Position numbers and translations under genes: made by a program. 64,000 nt of DNA, from NCBI GenBank assembly GCA_020444065.1, contig JAHLLQ010000005.1:1-64000 (forward strand). Direction: 5' to 3'. Positions 39,501-48,930 of the stretch are shown piece by piece. How positions within the stretch are numbered: position 1 is the stretch's first letter; the number at the start of each line of letters is the position of its first letter. The stretch is from a bacterium. GTDB lineage: Bacteria; Sumerlaeota; Sumerlaeia; SLMS01; JAHLLQ01. Under the pieces are notes generated by a model. It was not told the origin of the DNA. It made no database searches and saw only the letters and a program-made list of their open reading frames with translations.

Positions 39501-41014
39501 GACTTAGTCTTCGACGCCGCGTGGCTGGCTACGAGGAGGCCGCCGGTGATGACGTCCGACAGGCGCGGGCCCGGGTGCGTGTCGGCACCCGCCAGGTAGA
39601 GGCCCCCGATTTCCGGAACCGATGTGCCCGGCCTCGCCATCCAGCCCCGGCGTGTCGAAAACGAGGGACCGAACAGGACTCCATCGGTCAGCCCATAAGT
39701 CCGCGCGAAATCCGGCGGCGTCATCACGACCTCTTCCTGGATCGACTCAGTGATGCCTGCAGCGCCCGCCTTCTCGACGCGGCGCAGCATCCGGTCGCGT
39801 TCGGCGTCGGCGTTCGCCTCGTTCCACACGAATCGATTCGAGGCCGGCGGTTGGTGCGCAAAAAGGCGCAGGACGTGGTGGCTCTCAGGCGCGAGGCTCG
39901 GATCCAGAAGCGATGGTGCCGAGACGAAGATTGTCGGATCCGATGGGGCGACTCGCCATTTCTCGATCTGGCGAGCCTCCTCGAAGGGATTGCCCCCCAC
40001 GAAGACCGTCTCCGGCTGGCCGAGCGCCTCGAATTGCTCGGAGCAACCGAGCATCACGAGCAGCCCAGAATGACGGGCTTTGCGAGGACGATATCGCGTC
40101 GCCAGCTTCTTGTGCGGTTCGCCGTCGCTCAGGAGGCGCCCAGTCGTCAGGGCCGGGTCGGCGGTGCTGACCACGAGATCCGCCCGCAGGGGCCGAAAGC
40201 CCTGGCCGCTGACACGGCGGACGCGGTCGCCTTCGACCTCGATGTTCTCTACGCGTGCGTTCCAGACGAATCGCACGCCGAGCATCGTGGCGACCCGCAC
40301 GAGCGACTCCAGGACGGCCTGCATGCCGCCCTCCGGGTACCAGAGGCCGCGGCGGATTTCGGTCCCAGCCAGGAAGGCCAGGGCCGCCGGCCCCCGCGGC
40401 GAGCCGCCCGGCCGCATGGCCAGGACGCGAAAGATGTCGCGAACACGATCGTGCGTGAAGCGTCGGCGCAGGAGGTGTTCCAGCGAGAACGGCGAGAAGA
40501 GTTTGCGCCAGTGCCGCACCGACCGCGGGTGTGCCGCCAGAAACGCCGGCCCGCGCCAGCCGCGCCCATTTGTGCCCCAGAAATGATCCTCGACCACAGA
40601 AGCGAATGACTCCATCTCGGCCAGGAACTTCGGGATCCGGCGGGCATCCTCCTTGGAGAAGCGAGCCACTTCTTTCGCTAACAGGTGTGGATCTCTCCAG
40701 AGGTCGAGGGTCTGGCCGTCCGGGAAGACGAGTCGGGTCGTTGGCCGGACCGGGATGAAGTTCAGAAAATCGGTCAAGCGCAGGTCCGCCAGTGCGAACA
40801 GTTGTCCAAGGACGTGCGGGTAGTTGATGAAGGGCTCGGCGGGATCGAAGCGATAGCCGCGAGCCTCGATCGGAGTCAGGCGACCGCCCGGATGGGGATT
40901 GCGCTCCAGGACGCGAACGCGCGCCCCGCGGGCAGCCAGGGCGATCGCCGCCGCCAGCCCTCCGGCCCCCGCGCCGATCACCACGGCCCGGGTCTCGCCC
41001 AGTCGCTTTTCCAT
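39497..41014 (-). CDS. CrtI/phytoene-desaturase-like FAD oxidoreductase
   Basis: The product of about 505 aa begins with a Rossmann FAD motif AVVIGAGAGGLAAAIALAARG and GARVRVLERNPHPGGRL, and ends with the family-typical GGLYLAGADTHPGPRLSDVI. Middle segments (GGMQAVLESLVRVATMLG, RADLVVSTADPALT) match carotenoid desaturase/isomerase-type enzymes (CrtI, CrtN, CrtD). No phytoene synthase or other carotenoid gene is nearby, so the substrate is open. ATG 41014 is preferred; GTG 41026 is possible. FAD-dependent amine-oxidase superfamily membership is firm. Confidence 0.88.
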   Translation of the reverse strand: MEKRLGETRAVVIGAGAGGLAAAIALAARGARVRVLERNPHPGGRLTPIEARGYRFDPAEPFINYPHVLGQLFALADLRLTDFLNFIPVRPTTRLVFPDGQTLDLWRDPHLLAKEVARFSKEDARRIPKFLAEMESFASVVEDHFWGTNGRGWRGPAFLAAHPRSVRHWRKLFSPFSLEHLLRRRFTHDRVRDIFRVLAMRPGGSPRGPAALAFLAGTEIRRGLWYPEGGMQAVLESLVRVATMLGVRFVWNARVENIEVEGDRVRRVSGQGFRPLRADLVVSTADPALTTGRLLSDGEPHKKLATRYRPRKARHSGLLVMLGCSEQFEALGQPETVFVGGNPFEEARQIEKWRVAPSDPTIFVSAPSLLDPSLAPESHHVLRLFAHQPPASNRFVWNEANADAERDRMLRRVEKAGAAGITESIQEEVVMTPPDFARTYGLTDGVLFGPSFSTRRGWMARPGTSVPEIGGLYLAGADTHPGPRLSDVITGGLLVASHAASKTKS

Positions 41015-41026
41015 CAAGACCTGCAC

Positions 41027-41383
41027 GGCGCCAGTCCTTCCGTGTGAGTGCTCTCTCTCCCATCTACGGGAAGGGGCACAAGGCCAAGGGGGATTTCGGC
41101 CTTTGCGTTCGAAGTTCGGGTCGAAATCGGTCCCGCGGAGTCTCGATTGCTACCGGACGGGCAGACAGGCGCAAGCCTGAGAATCCTGGCTTTTCCCGAT
41201 CCGAAAGGGCCGTAAAAAACCGGCGGGTTCCTTCCCGAAATCAAGGAATGGGGTTGCCAGCACTTTCGCCCCTCAACCAAAGTTCAGGAGAACCTTGCCC
41301 TCTTTTGCGCCCCTGCCCGCCGAGGAGCGGATTTTGGTATTGCCCGAGGGAAGGAATCCTGACGAACCGGGATCGACGCACGC
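41027..41383. other. Divergent intergenic region
   Basis: About 360 bp between the CrtI-like gene (minus) and the kinase gene (plus). No frame with a ribosome site is convincing. A poly-A/GC-rich segment GGCCGTAAAAAACCGGCGG occurs near 41210. Promoters of both neighbours should lie here, but I see no clear consensus. Confidence 0.5.
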
Positions 41384-44300
41384 ATGAGCTGCACCCCCCG
41401 AACTCTCCTAACGAAGAACCGCCCGCCCTGGACGATTCTGCTGCTGGCTGTTGCACTGGCGGCCCCTCTGGTCGCCCAGCAGCCCCTCACCGAGCTCTAT
41501 CGCCAAGACACGAAGCTCGAGCAGCCGAACACCATCGCTGCGGGCAATCTGTTCGACACCGCTCGGCCAGAGATCGTCGCCACAGACGTTCGCGGTCACA
41601 TCAAGGTGTTCGATTCCCTGACGGGAGAGGAATTCAAAGCGCTGTCTCGCACCGTGGATGGCAATGTGGCACTGACCGGACCGGTTCTGGGAGATTTCCT
41701 GGGCAGGAATACGCTGGATATTGCCGTCGGAACAACCGATGGCCGAGTCATCTACTTCGATGGAAGTACCCTCGATGTCATTGCAGAGGCGAAGATCTCC
41801 GACAGGTCATTCGCGCTGCTTCCGACCGTGACCTTGATGCCACCGCAGGACGATCCCGCGCGCCAGCGCGAGGGGCTTGTCATGATCGACGAGGGCGGAT
41901 TGATCCACGGTGTTGTGGTGACCGACGATCGCAACGTTGAAGACTACTGGGAGCCGATCAACTCGGGCAGCCGTGGCGCGGCGCCGGCATCCGTCGGCAC
42001 CGTGCGTCAGCCGGTCGCGAACGATATCGTCTTCCCAACCAGCGACAACAATGTGATCATCATCGATCCGCGTATGGGCACGCACGAGAAGATCTACGTC
42101 CGCGAAACGCAGAGCATCATGACGACCCCGCTGCTGATCGATATCAATCAGGACGGGCACGACGACATGGTCCTGACGTTCGACAATGGGGACATCTGGG
42201 CGCTGCGCTACACCGATCGGAACAAGTTGGAGAAACTGTGGGAGTATTTCTCCAACAACCCGCCCGTGGGTGAACCCACACTCGTCGGGACAATCGGCGT
42301 TCCGCTCTCTCAGCAACTGATTTTCTATCCTGGCCGCACGCTCGAGGCGATCAACCCGGTCACCGGCTTGCGCAAGACCGAGGGAGACACAAAGAGCTTT
42401 GGCGGAATCAACACGCCGCTGGCATTGATTCCGAGCGAGATGGGCTATCCCTCGGTGGCTATGGGGATCGGCCAGGTCGTTCGCGTTGTCGATACGGAGA
42501 CCTGGTTCACGCAAGCGGCCCCTGCGTTGCGCTATCCGGAAGTCAGCGTCGGTGATCGGCTGAACGGCACACCGCTGGTCGTCACAGTCGAGGACGATCA
42601 GGGCGAGTTCACGAAGATGCTGGTCATTGGCATGACCGAGAGTGGTCGGCTCGTTGGAATTCCGACGCCGGAAACGCCGCTTGAACTGACCACCACGCCG
42701 TGGATGACGCGGGGCGGCTCATCGCGTCACAATCCCCGCTTTGACCAGGAATACTTCCAGCGCCACTTCTCCCGCGAGATCGCACTCGAGGAGCTTCACC
42801 AGAAGACGCTCGACGACCTGGACGCGGCGATGCAGGCCGGCAATTACGACGACGCACTCGTCTCGGCCGAATGGCTAGCCGAGTTCAACCCCGCCAATTC
42901 GGAATACCAGAGCAAGCACCGCGAGATCTGGATCCGCCGGAATATGATCATGCTGGCGCTGGCCGGATTGCTCGCCCTGGCGGTTGTGGGTCTCGTTGCC
43001 TACTTTGTGATTGGGTTCCTTCTCGTTCGCCGGTTGGAACGTCGCGCACGCGCGGCCGTGACAAAGGCGAAGTGGGACGAAGCGATGGTCATGTACGAGC
43101 GACTGCGCACCAAGAAACCAAAGAACCCGAAGATCATCGCCACGCTTGCACTGGTCTATACCTCGCGCAGTAACTACGAGCCGAAGACGATCGAGGTTTA
43201 TCAGAAGGCACTCGCGCAGGATCCCGACAACAAGAACCTGCTGCACGCGTATGCACGTGCGCTGCTAAAGGATCATCGCTACACCAAGGAAGCCCACGAC
43301 GTTTACGAGAAGGCCTTGAAGTCCTTCTCCGAACCGCCATTGTTGGAGTACGCTCTCGGCCTTTGCCTGAAGAACGAGGGCAAACTCGAGCAGGCCGGCA
43401 AGCGCCTCCGCGCCGCGTTGCGTGGCGGTCTTGCGAAGGATGAAGTCTACGCCGCGCTCTGCGATGTGTACCTGGAAATGGGCGTGCATTCCGCCAAGGC
43501 TCTGCCGGTCTACAAGCAGCAGTTCAATAACCGTCAGGAAGATGCCCGGTTCCTGCAGGCGTACCTGCAGTCCTGCATGGATGCGAAGCAGACAGACTCG
43601 CAGGTCGAGACGCTCTGTCACATGGTGCTCGACCTCGATCCAAAGTTTGTCCCGGCGTACTGCCATCTCGCGGCAATCTACTTGCAGAAGAACGAGATCG
43701 GTCGCGCGATCGAAGAAGTCAATCGCGCGAACGAAGTCGATCCGACCAGCGAGCAGGCGATCGCTCTGTTGGCGCATTGCTACATGTTGCAGGCGCGCTC
43801 GGACGAGCAGGCACTCGCCGCCTTCCGCAAGGCATTGAAGATGAACCCCAACGATTCCGAGATGTTGCGGATGGTCGCGGAGATCTACCAGAACGAGGGT
43901 CGTTACGACGCGGAGGCCGTGGACATCTATCATCGGTCCCACGAAGAGAATCCCGATGATGCTCCAACGCTGAAGGCATTGGCCGAGACCGCACGACTGA
44001 CGAACAATCACGACCTTGCTATTCGCTCCATCGAAGCCCTGATTCATCAGGGCCAGGGCAATCCGGAACTCAACGCGCAGTTGGCGTACGCCTACATCGC
44101 GGAGGGCATTTACGAAACACGCGCCGAACGCATCTATCGCGAGGCACTGAAGGCCAAGCCCGACGACACGAAGTTGCTCGGCGCACTGGCCCGCGTTCTG
44201 ATGAGTGAGAATCGCGATGATCCCGAGGCGATTCCGATCTACGAGCGCCACTTGCATGCGCAGCGCGACGACAAGGAAATCGGGACGCAGCTCGTTCGCG

Positions 44301-46252
44301 CGTACAATCGCAACAACCGCTACGACGACGCATTGAAGCTCGCGCAGTACTTGCTGAAGAAGGCACCGAACGACGAGGAACTGAATCGCCTTGTCGCCCT
44401 TTCCAGTCTGCACGGCAACAAGATTGAGGAAGCGGTCGCCGAGTATCAGAACATCCTAAAGCGCAACCCGAACGACAAGGAAGCGCAGGTGCACCTGGCG
44501 CTCGCGTACGCGCAGAAGGGCAAGTACGACGAGGAGGCCGGCGGTGTGATTCGCCAGGCGCTCGCCGTGCAACCGGAGAATGCCGAACTGCACCTTGCCA
44601 TGGCGCGCATCTGCGTCGAAGGCAAGGACGCGCCGAAGGCCGTGGAGCATTATCAGCACGCCCTGAAGGCGCGGCCGGGCTCAGAGGATCAGTTAATCCG
44701 ACACATCAACGCGGTGCTGGCGGCGCATCCCGAAGCGGCCCGCGTGCGCTGGTTCCTGTGCGAAGTGCTCGTCGCGTACGGTCACTTCCGCGATGCGCTG
44801 GACCAGCTCGCGACCATCTACGAATCCAATCCGAATCACGTGAAGAACATCCTGAAGGCGTTGGACAAGATCCTCGCCAAGGATCCGAAGAACGTCGCCG
44901 CGCTGGTCCAGAAGGGCCGCATGTTGATCGCGACGAACGACACGAAGAGCGCACGTGCAACGCTCGAGCAGGCCTACCAGTTGCAGCCCGGCAGCCCAGA
45001 CGTGACGCGCGTCTTGTGCGAGGTCTACGAGGCCGCGCTGAAGGCCAACGAAGACATGGAAGTGCGCTTCAAACTGGGACGGATTTACTTCTCGAGCCAG
45101 GAGTACGACAAGGCGATCGGCTGTTTCCAGAAGACCGCACAGGACTATCGCTGGGAAGCCGAATCGACTAAGATGCTCGGCAAGTGCTTCACGGCGAAGG
45201 GTATGCTCGACCTGGCGCTGCAGGAGTACAAGAAACTCGTCGTCGACGACGAGACGAAGGAACTCCTCTACGATCTGGCGCAGCGCTACGAAGCGAAGAA
45301 GGACCTCGTTGGCGCCAAGACCGTCTATCGCCAGTTGTTCGCGGCGGACATCGACTACAAAGACGTCAAGACACGCTTCGAGATGCTGTCCGGTTCGACC
45401 AGCGATCCGATGGCGTTTGAGAAAACCAGCATTGTCCAGCAGATGAGCGAGGATGCGAAGCGCCGCTACGAATTGCTCGACGAACTCGGCCGCGGGGCCA
45501 TGGGCATCGTCTATCGCGCACGCGACAAGGAACTTGAGGAAGTTGTCGCGCTGAAGATCCTGCCCGATTCGATGTCGAACAATCCGGAAGCCGTGCATCG
45601 CTTCAAAGTCGAAGCGCGTAATGCGCGCAAGCTCTCGCACCCGAACATCGTGCGTATCCACGACATCGGCGAGGAAATGGGCCGCAAGTACATCTCGATG
45701 GAGTACGTCGATGGCTCCGATCTGAAAAAGCGAATCAAGAGCGGCAAGAAGATGGAGCCGAAGGAGATTTATCACTACGCGATCCAGATCGCCGACGCGT
45801 TGGCCTATGCGCATCGCCTTGGCATCGTCCACCGCGATATCAAACCCGCGAACATCATGCTGACCACCGCGGACGAAATCAAAGTCACCGACTTCGGCAT
45901 CGCGAAGATGCTCGATTCAACCGGCGAAGGAACGATGGTCGGCGCCGTGATCGGAACGCCGCTCTACATGTCTCCGGAGCAGGTGCAGGGCATCCCCGTC
46001 GACAATCGCGCGGACATCTACTCCTACGGCGTGATGCTGTACGAGTTCGTGAACAGCAAGCCGCCCTTTATCGAAGGCGACCTGGCCTATCAGCATATGC
46101 ACCGCGATCCCGATCGCCCGGAGAACTGCTCGGACGAACTGTGGGCGATCATCGCGAAGTGTCTGGCGAAGGATAAGGACGACCGCTGGGCGAACGCCGA
46201 CGAAATCGTCGAAGCGCTCCGCGACGCGCGCAAGGCATCAAGCGCCGTGTAA
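41384..46252 (+). CDS. Transmembrane Ser/Thr protein kinase with N-terminal propeller and TPR array
   Basis: A 1622-aa protein. A hydrophobic segment (about 18-31) is a signal peptide or signal anchor; about 35-440 is a PQQ/VCBS-like beta-propeller (GNLFDTARPEIVATDVRG, INQDGHDDMVLTFDNGD) predicted outside the cytoplasm. Residues 520-548 form a transmembrane helix (LALAGLLALAVVGLVAYFVI). About 550-1340 is a long cytoplasmic TPR array (around twenty units). About 1361-1615 is a Hanks-type kinase: GRGAMGIVY, Lys1391 in VVALKILPD, HRDIKPANIM with Asp1485, DFG in VTDFGIAKML, and GTPLYMSPEQV. The kinase is therefore C-terminal, opposite to the usual bacterial order of kinase-TM-sensor. No strong ribosome site is seen at the ATG. 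Two lipoprotein genes follow on the same strand. Confidence 0.92.
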   Translation: MSCTPRTLLTKNRPPWTILLLAVALAAPLVAQQPLTELYRQDTKLEQPNTIAAGNLFDTARPEIVATDVRGHIKVFDSLTGEEFKALSRTVDGNVALTGPVLGDFLGRNTLDIAVGTTDGRVIYFDGSTLDVIAEAKISDRSFALLPTVTLMPPQDDPARQREGLVMIDEGGLIHGVVVTDDRNVEDYWEPINSGSRGAAPASVGTVRQPVANDIVFPTSDNNVIIIDPRMGTHEKIYVRETQSIMTTPLLIDINQDGHDDMVLTFDNGDIWALRYTDRNKLEKLWEYFSNNPPVGEPTLVGTIGVPLSQQLIFYPGRTLEAINPVTGLRKTEGDTKSFGGINTPLALIPSEMGYPSVAMGIGQVVRVVDTETWFTQAAPALRYPEVSVGDRLNGTPLVVTVEDDQGEFTKMLVIGMTESGRLVGIPTPETPLELTTTPWMTRGGSSRHNPRFDQEYFQRHFSREIALEELHQKTLDDLDAAMQAGNYDDALVSAEWLAEFNPANSEYQSKHREIWIRRNMIMLALAGLLALAVVGLVAYFVIGFLLVRRLERRARAAVTKAKWDEAMVMYERLRTKKPKNPKIIATLALVYTSRSNYEPKTIEVYQKALAQDPDNKNLLHAYARALLKDHRYTKEAHDVYEKALKSFSEPPLLEYALGLCLKNEGKLEQAGKRLRAALRGGLAKDEVYAALCDVYLEMGVHSAKALPVYKQQFNNRQEDARFLQAYLQSCMDAKQTDSQVETLCHMVLDLDPKFVPAYCHLAAIYLQKNEIGRAIEEVNRANEVDPTSEQAIALLAHCYMLQARSDEQALAAFRKALKMNPNDSEMLRMVAEIYQNEGRYDAEAVDIYHRSHEENPDDAPTLKALAETARLTNNHDLAIRSIEALIHQGQGNPELNAQLAYAYIAEGIYETRAERIYREALKAKPDDTKLLGALARVLMSENRDDPEAIPIYERHLHAQRDDKEIGTQLVRAYNRNNRYDDALKLAQYLLKKAPNDEELNRLVALSSLHGNKIEEAVAEYQNILKRNPNDKEAQVHLALAYAQKGKYDEEAGGVIRQALAVQPENAELHLAMARICVEGKDAPKAVEHYQHALKARPGSEDQLIRHINAVLAAHPEAARVRWFLCEVLVAYGHFRDALDQLATIYESNPNHVKNILKALDKILAKDPKNVAALVQKGRMLIATNDTKSARATLEQAYQLQPGSPDVTRVLCEVYEAALKANEDMEVRFKLGRIYFSSQEYDKAIGCFQKTAQDYRWEAESTKMLGKCFTAKGMLDLALQEYKKLVVDDETKELLYDLAQRYEAKKDLVGAKTVYRQLFAADIDYKDVKTRFEMLSGSTSDPMAFEKTSIVQQMSEDAKRRYELLDELGRGAMGIVYRARDKELEEVVALKILPDSMSNNPEAVHRFKVEARNARKLSHPNIVRIHDIGEEMGRKYISMEYVDGSDLKKRIKSGKKMEPKEIYHYAIQIADALAYAHRLGIVHRDIKPANIMLTTADEIKVTDFGIAKMLDSTGEGTMVGAVIGTPLYMSPEQVQGIPVDNRADIYSYGVMLYEFVNSKPPFIEGDLAYQHMHRDPDRPENCSDELWAIIAKCLAKDKDDRWANADEIVEALRDARKASSAV

Positions 46253-46293
46253 TCGTGCAGGGAACGGACATCGAGGGAGGGCTGCAGGACCCC

Positions 46294-47280
46294 GTGAACA
46301 CTCCACACTCGCTCCTCGCCCTTCTGCTCGCCGCCACAATCAGTCTCTTCCTCACCGGCTGCTTCGGCGCAACGCCGTCGCAGCCGTTGTTATTGAATGA
46401 TCCTCCGTGGCAAAGCGAGGCGGCGGGAGACTACGTTCAACTTTGCTATCAGGCCTATTCCAGAAGTGAGCCGCAGATCGTTCTTGAGCGGATCAACACG
46501 AACGAAATCGTTTGGGTGAACTACCTTCAGTACGCAGGTCGGAGGACTTTCGTCCGTAGGATGCCATGGTACACTCCACTGAAGTCGCATTCCTCGGAGT
46601 TCGCACCGAATCCAGCTTCAGGCAAGGCTCTCGTCGAACTGCAGCCTCCTTTTGGCGCGTATGTTCCTTTTGGTTCCAACAAGGGGAAGACCATCTTCGA
46701 TCTCTCGACCCTGATTGGTTCGAATAGGCAGTCCTACCGATTTCTGATTTCTTGGGCTCGGTTGTCCCCCGTTCCTCGCTCCAACGTTTCGGAGAGGGAC
46801 TTCTGGTGGAAGGCGACGTATGTCACCTGGGGACTTCCGCGAGATATTCTCGATGCACCCATTACGCTCATGCGACGGGATGGCTTCGATGCTTTTGGCG
46901 GCCCCCAGAGACTTTGTGGCGACGACACAATGGTGACTTTCGTCGCCTTCGACATCGCGCTTACGATCGCTGTTCCTATCGTCATTGCGGCCACTGTCAC
47001 ACCCCTCTATGTCGGGATTCCTCTGGCGGCTCTTGGGTTTGCCACAGCGACGTGGGCAGCCATCTTCGTAACTTCCTATGTCAAGCAACTCTCCTCAATC
47101 TTGTTCCAACGTATCATCAATCCTCTCCAAACCGCCGCATTGCGTGGCGGAGTGGATTCGGAAGATTACTTCCCGAACTGGAAGTTCGGAGTGCATGACC
47201 GCAGCGGCCTGGCGATCATCGAAGAGGTCGGTCAGGCCGAGGAGTATTGGGTCATTACCAACATCCAGCGCATCCCATGA
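46294..47280 (+). CDS. Lipoprotein with C-terminal membrane segments, paralogue 1
   Basis: Chosen start GTG 46294, 4 nt after CAGGA; the frame is open from 46255. The product of about 328 aa has a lipoprotein signal peptide with lipobox SLFLTGC (Cys23). The mature N-terminus reads FGATPSQPLLLNDPPWQ. About 185-205 has WGLPRDILDAPITLMRRDGF; about 215-275 has two hydrophobic helices (VIAATVTPLYVGIPLAALG); then NPLQTAALRGGVDSEDYFPN and WKFGV. The same blocks occur in the next gene, so they are tandem paralogues. The family is not recognised. It follows the kinase gene by 41 bp. Confidence 0.8.
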   Translation: MNTPHSLLALLLAATISLFLTGCFGATPSQPLLLNDPPWQSEAAGDYVQLCYQAYSRSEPQIVLERINTNEIVWVNYLQYAGRRTFVRRMPWYTPLKSHSSEFAPNPASGKALVELQPPFGAYVPFGSNKGKTIFDLSTLIGSNRQSYRFLISWARLSPVPRSNVSERDFWWKATYVTWGLPRDILDAPITLMRRDGFDAFGGPQRLCGDDTMVTFVAFDIALTIAVPIVIAATVTPLYVGIPLAALGFATATWAAIFVTSYVKQLSSILFQRIINPLQTAALRGGVDSEDYFPNWKFGVHDRSGLAIIEEVGQAEEYWVITNIQRIP

Positions 47281-47293
47281 ATCGATTGGCAGA

Positions 47294-48295
47294 ATGCAAT
47301 CTGTGAAGAGCCCCTCACGCTACACCGCCGCCCTGTTGATTCTCCTCGCGAGTCTCTTCCTCACCGGCTGCTTCGGCCCAACGCCGTCGCGGCCGTTGTT
47401 ATTGCACAACCCGCCCTGGCAGCAAATCGACGCCGGGACGGAGACCATTCTGCACTACCAGACTTACTCTGCCGATCGTCCGGAAATCATGCTCGAGCCC
47501 ATCGGGCCCAGGAAGGAGGCGGGGCGCTTCTCTGCCACTCAATTCCTCGGCGCGGGGAGATCGACTTCACACGAAGACACCGTCCGATATGCAAGACTCG
47601 GCAATCGGATGGCTCTGCCTTTCTCGGACGATTACGGCCCGCCTTCCGCCGCATTTCACACGCTGCTGCCGCCTGAACGATCGAACATTCGCCGTGGAGA
47701 TTTGTGGCAGGGAAACACGATTCTGATTCTCACGGACAACTGGGTACGATCGGAGACATCGCAGATCAGATTCCTCGTCTCCTGGGTCGGCATCCCGACG
47801 GATCGCGCAGCGGCGCAGGAAGGCTTGCCGGCAATCACGTATCCACTGTGGGGCTTGCCGCGAGACTTGCTTGATGCGCCCATCACGTTCTTGCGTCGCT
47901 GCGGATTCGATCGCCTTCTCGACCCCATCCCGGTTGAAAATCCACGCGTCGCCTACTGGGTCAGCCTCGGCGCCGTCATTGGAATCGCCGCGGCCGGGCC
48001 CGCGGCGTTCCTGTTCGCCGTCACGCCTTGGTATATGTTTATGGGAACAACCTTGATGGTGATCTTCCCGAGCAGCGTCGCCGTCGGAGCGGTCGCAGCC
48101 TTCATCACGAGGACCGCGCTCGAGTTCGGCTTCCAGAGTTTCATCAATCCGCTCCAGGTCGGCGCATTGCGCGGCGGCGTGGACTCGGAGGACTACTTCC
48201 CCAACTGGAAGTTTGGCGTTCGGCGCGAACGCACCCTCCCTTCCGGCGCGGGCGAAATCCGCTGGGTCGTCACGGATATTCGCCGACTGCCATAG
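47294..48295 (+). CDS. Lipoprotein with C-terminal membrane segments, paralogue 2
   Basis: ATG 47294 lies 13 bp after the preceding stop; upstream in-frame sequence is a shadow of that gene. The 333-aa product has lipobox SLFLTGC (Cys26) and mature start FGPTPSRPLLLHNPPWQ, almost the same as paralogue 1. Conserved blocks: WGLPRDLLDAPITFLRRCGF, hydrophobic helices about 225-290, then NPLQVGALRGGVDSEDYFPN and WKFGV. The middle (about 60-170) has diverged much more between copies than the ends. Function unknown. Confidence 0.8.
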   Translation: MQSVKSPSRYTAALLILLASLFLTGCFGPTPSRPLLLHNPPWQQIDAGTETILHYQTYSADRPEIMLEPIGPRKEAGRFSATQFLGAGRSTSHEDTVRYARLGNRMALPFSDDYGPPSAAFHTLLPPERSNIRRGDLWQGNTILILTDNWVRSETSQIRFLVSWVGIPTDRAAAQEGLPAITYPLWGLPRDLLDAPITFLRRCGFDRLLDPIPVENPRVAYWVSLGAVIGIAAAGPAAFLFAVTPWYMFMGTTLMVIFPSSVAVGAVAAFITRTALEFGFQSFINPLQVGALRGGVDSEDYFPNWKFGVRRERTLPSGAGEIRWVVTDIRRLP

Positions 48296-48422
48296 CGTCT
48301 CCTGCCTGTTTGCCATTCCTCACTTGTGTTTTCTTACGCTTCTGCAGTAATGACTGAGTAGGTGTTTCTCGTGGGAAAATTCTCACCACGAAGGCACGAA
48401 GAGCACGAAGAGGATGAGGATT

Positions 48423-48851
48423 ATGGAGGACGTTCCATTGGCAAATGATGAGGCCCGCGGGACAGGGTGGTGGATTCTGGCCGCTATTGCCGGTGTGGCA
48501 TTCGTCGCTCTGATTCTCGCGCCGGGCTTTCTCAAAGCTCGCGAGTCATCGGCACGCAATTCTTGCCAGGGAAACATGGAAAGAATCGACTCGGCAGTGC
48601 AGCAGTACATGTTGGAACTCGGGATAGAAAGCAGGGCGATGCTTGTTGCAATGATCGGCACGGAGCAGAAGGACTGGGAGAAGCACTTGGTGGGGCAGAA
48701 GAAGATCATTCGCTACTCGCCCAAGTGCCCGACGGGCAGTGAGTATGTTCTCAACCCTTCCCCAGATGATCCGCCGGTGTCTTGCCGATTCTGGCTGGAG
48801 CATCCGCGGGAGACGCGGCATCTGTACGTGTGGCCGCGCACGGGGTCTTAG
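48423..48851 (+). CDS. Pilin-like small membrane protein, array copy 1
   Basis: About 142 aa from ATG 48423 (ATG 48414 is also possible). A short acidic N-terminus, then a membrane helix (GWWILAAIAGVAFVALILAP) running into GFLKARESSARNSCQGNM and RIDSAVQQYMLELGI. That helix end, Cys and QQY pattern is what type IV pilins/pseudopilins show after their hydrophobic start, and the head YSPKCPTGSEYVLNP with PPVSC fits a pilin C-terminal Cys pair. No prepilin cleavage motif (Gly-Phe-Thr-x-x-Glu) is present. It carries GTEQKDW like its neighbours but its C-terminus differs from theirs. Membrane anchored, head outside, by inference. Confidence 0.75.
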   Translation: MEDVPLANDEARGTGWWILAAIAGVAFVALILAPGFLKARESSARNSCQGNMERIDSAVQQYMLELGIESRAMLVAMIGTEQKDWEKHLVGQKKIIRYSPKCPTGSEYVLNPSPDDPPVSCRFWLEHPRETRHLYVWPRTGS

Positions 48852-48860
48852 GAATTCGCA

Positions 48861-48930
48861 GCCCGCCTTCGCGAAACGCTTCGGCACGCCGGACGAAGGC
48901 ACGAAGAGCACGAAGGGGATGAGGATTATG
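48861..48930 (+). repeat. Spacer repeat shared between array genes
   Basis: The spacer contains CTTCGCGAAACGCTTCGGCACGCC then GGACGAAGGCACGAAG and GGATGAGGA up to the next start. Related spacers lie at 50436-50498, 51022-51090, 52148-52222 and 54063-54130; the CACGAAGGCACGAAGAGCA part also precedes array copy 1 (48387-48420). The repeat shows that gene plus leader were duplicated as a unit. Confidence 0.75.
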
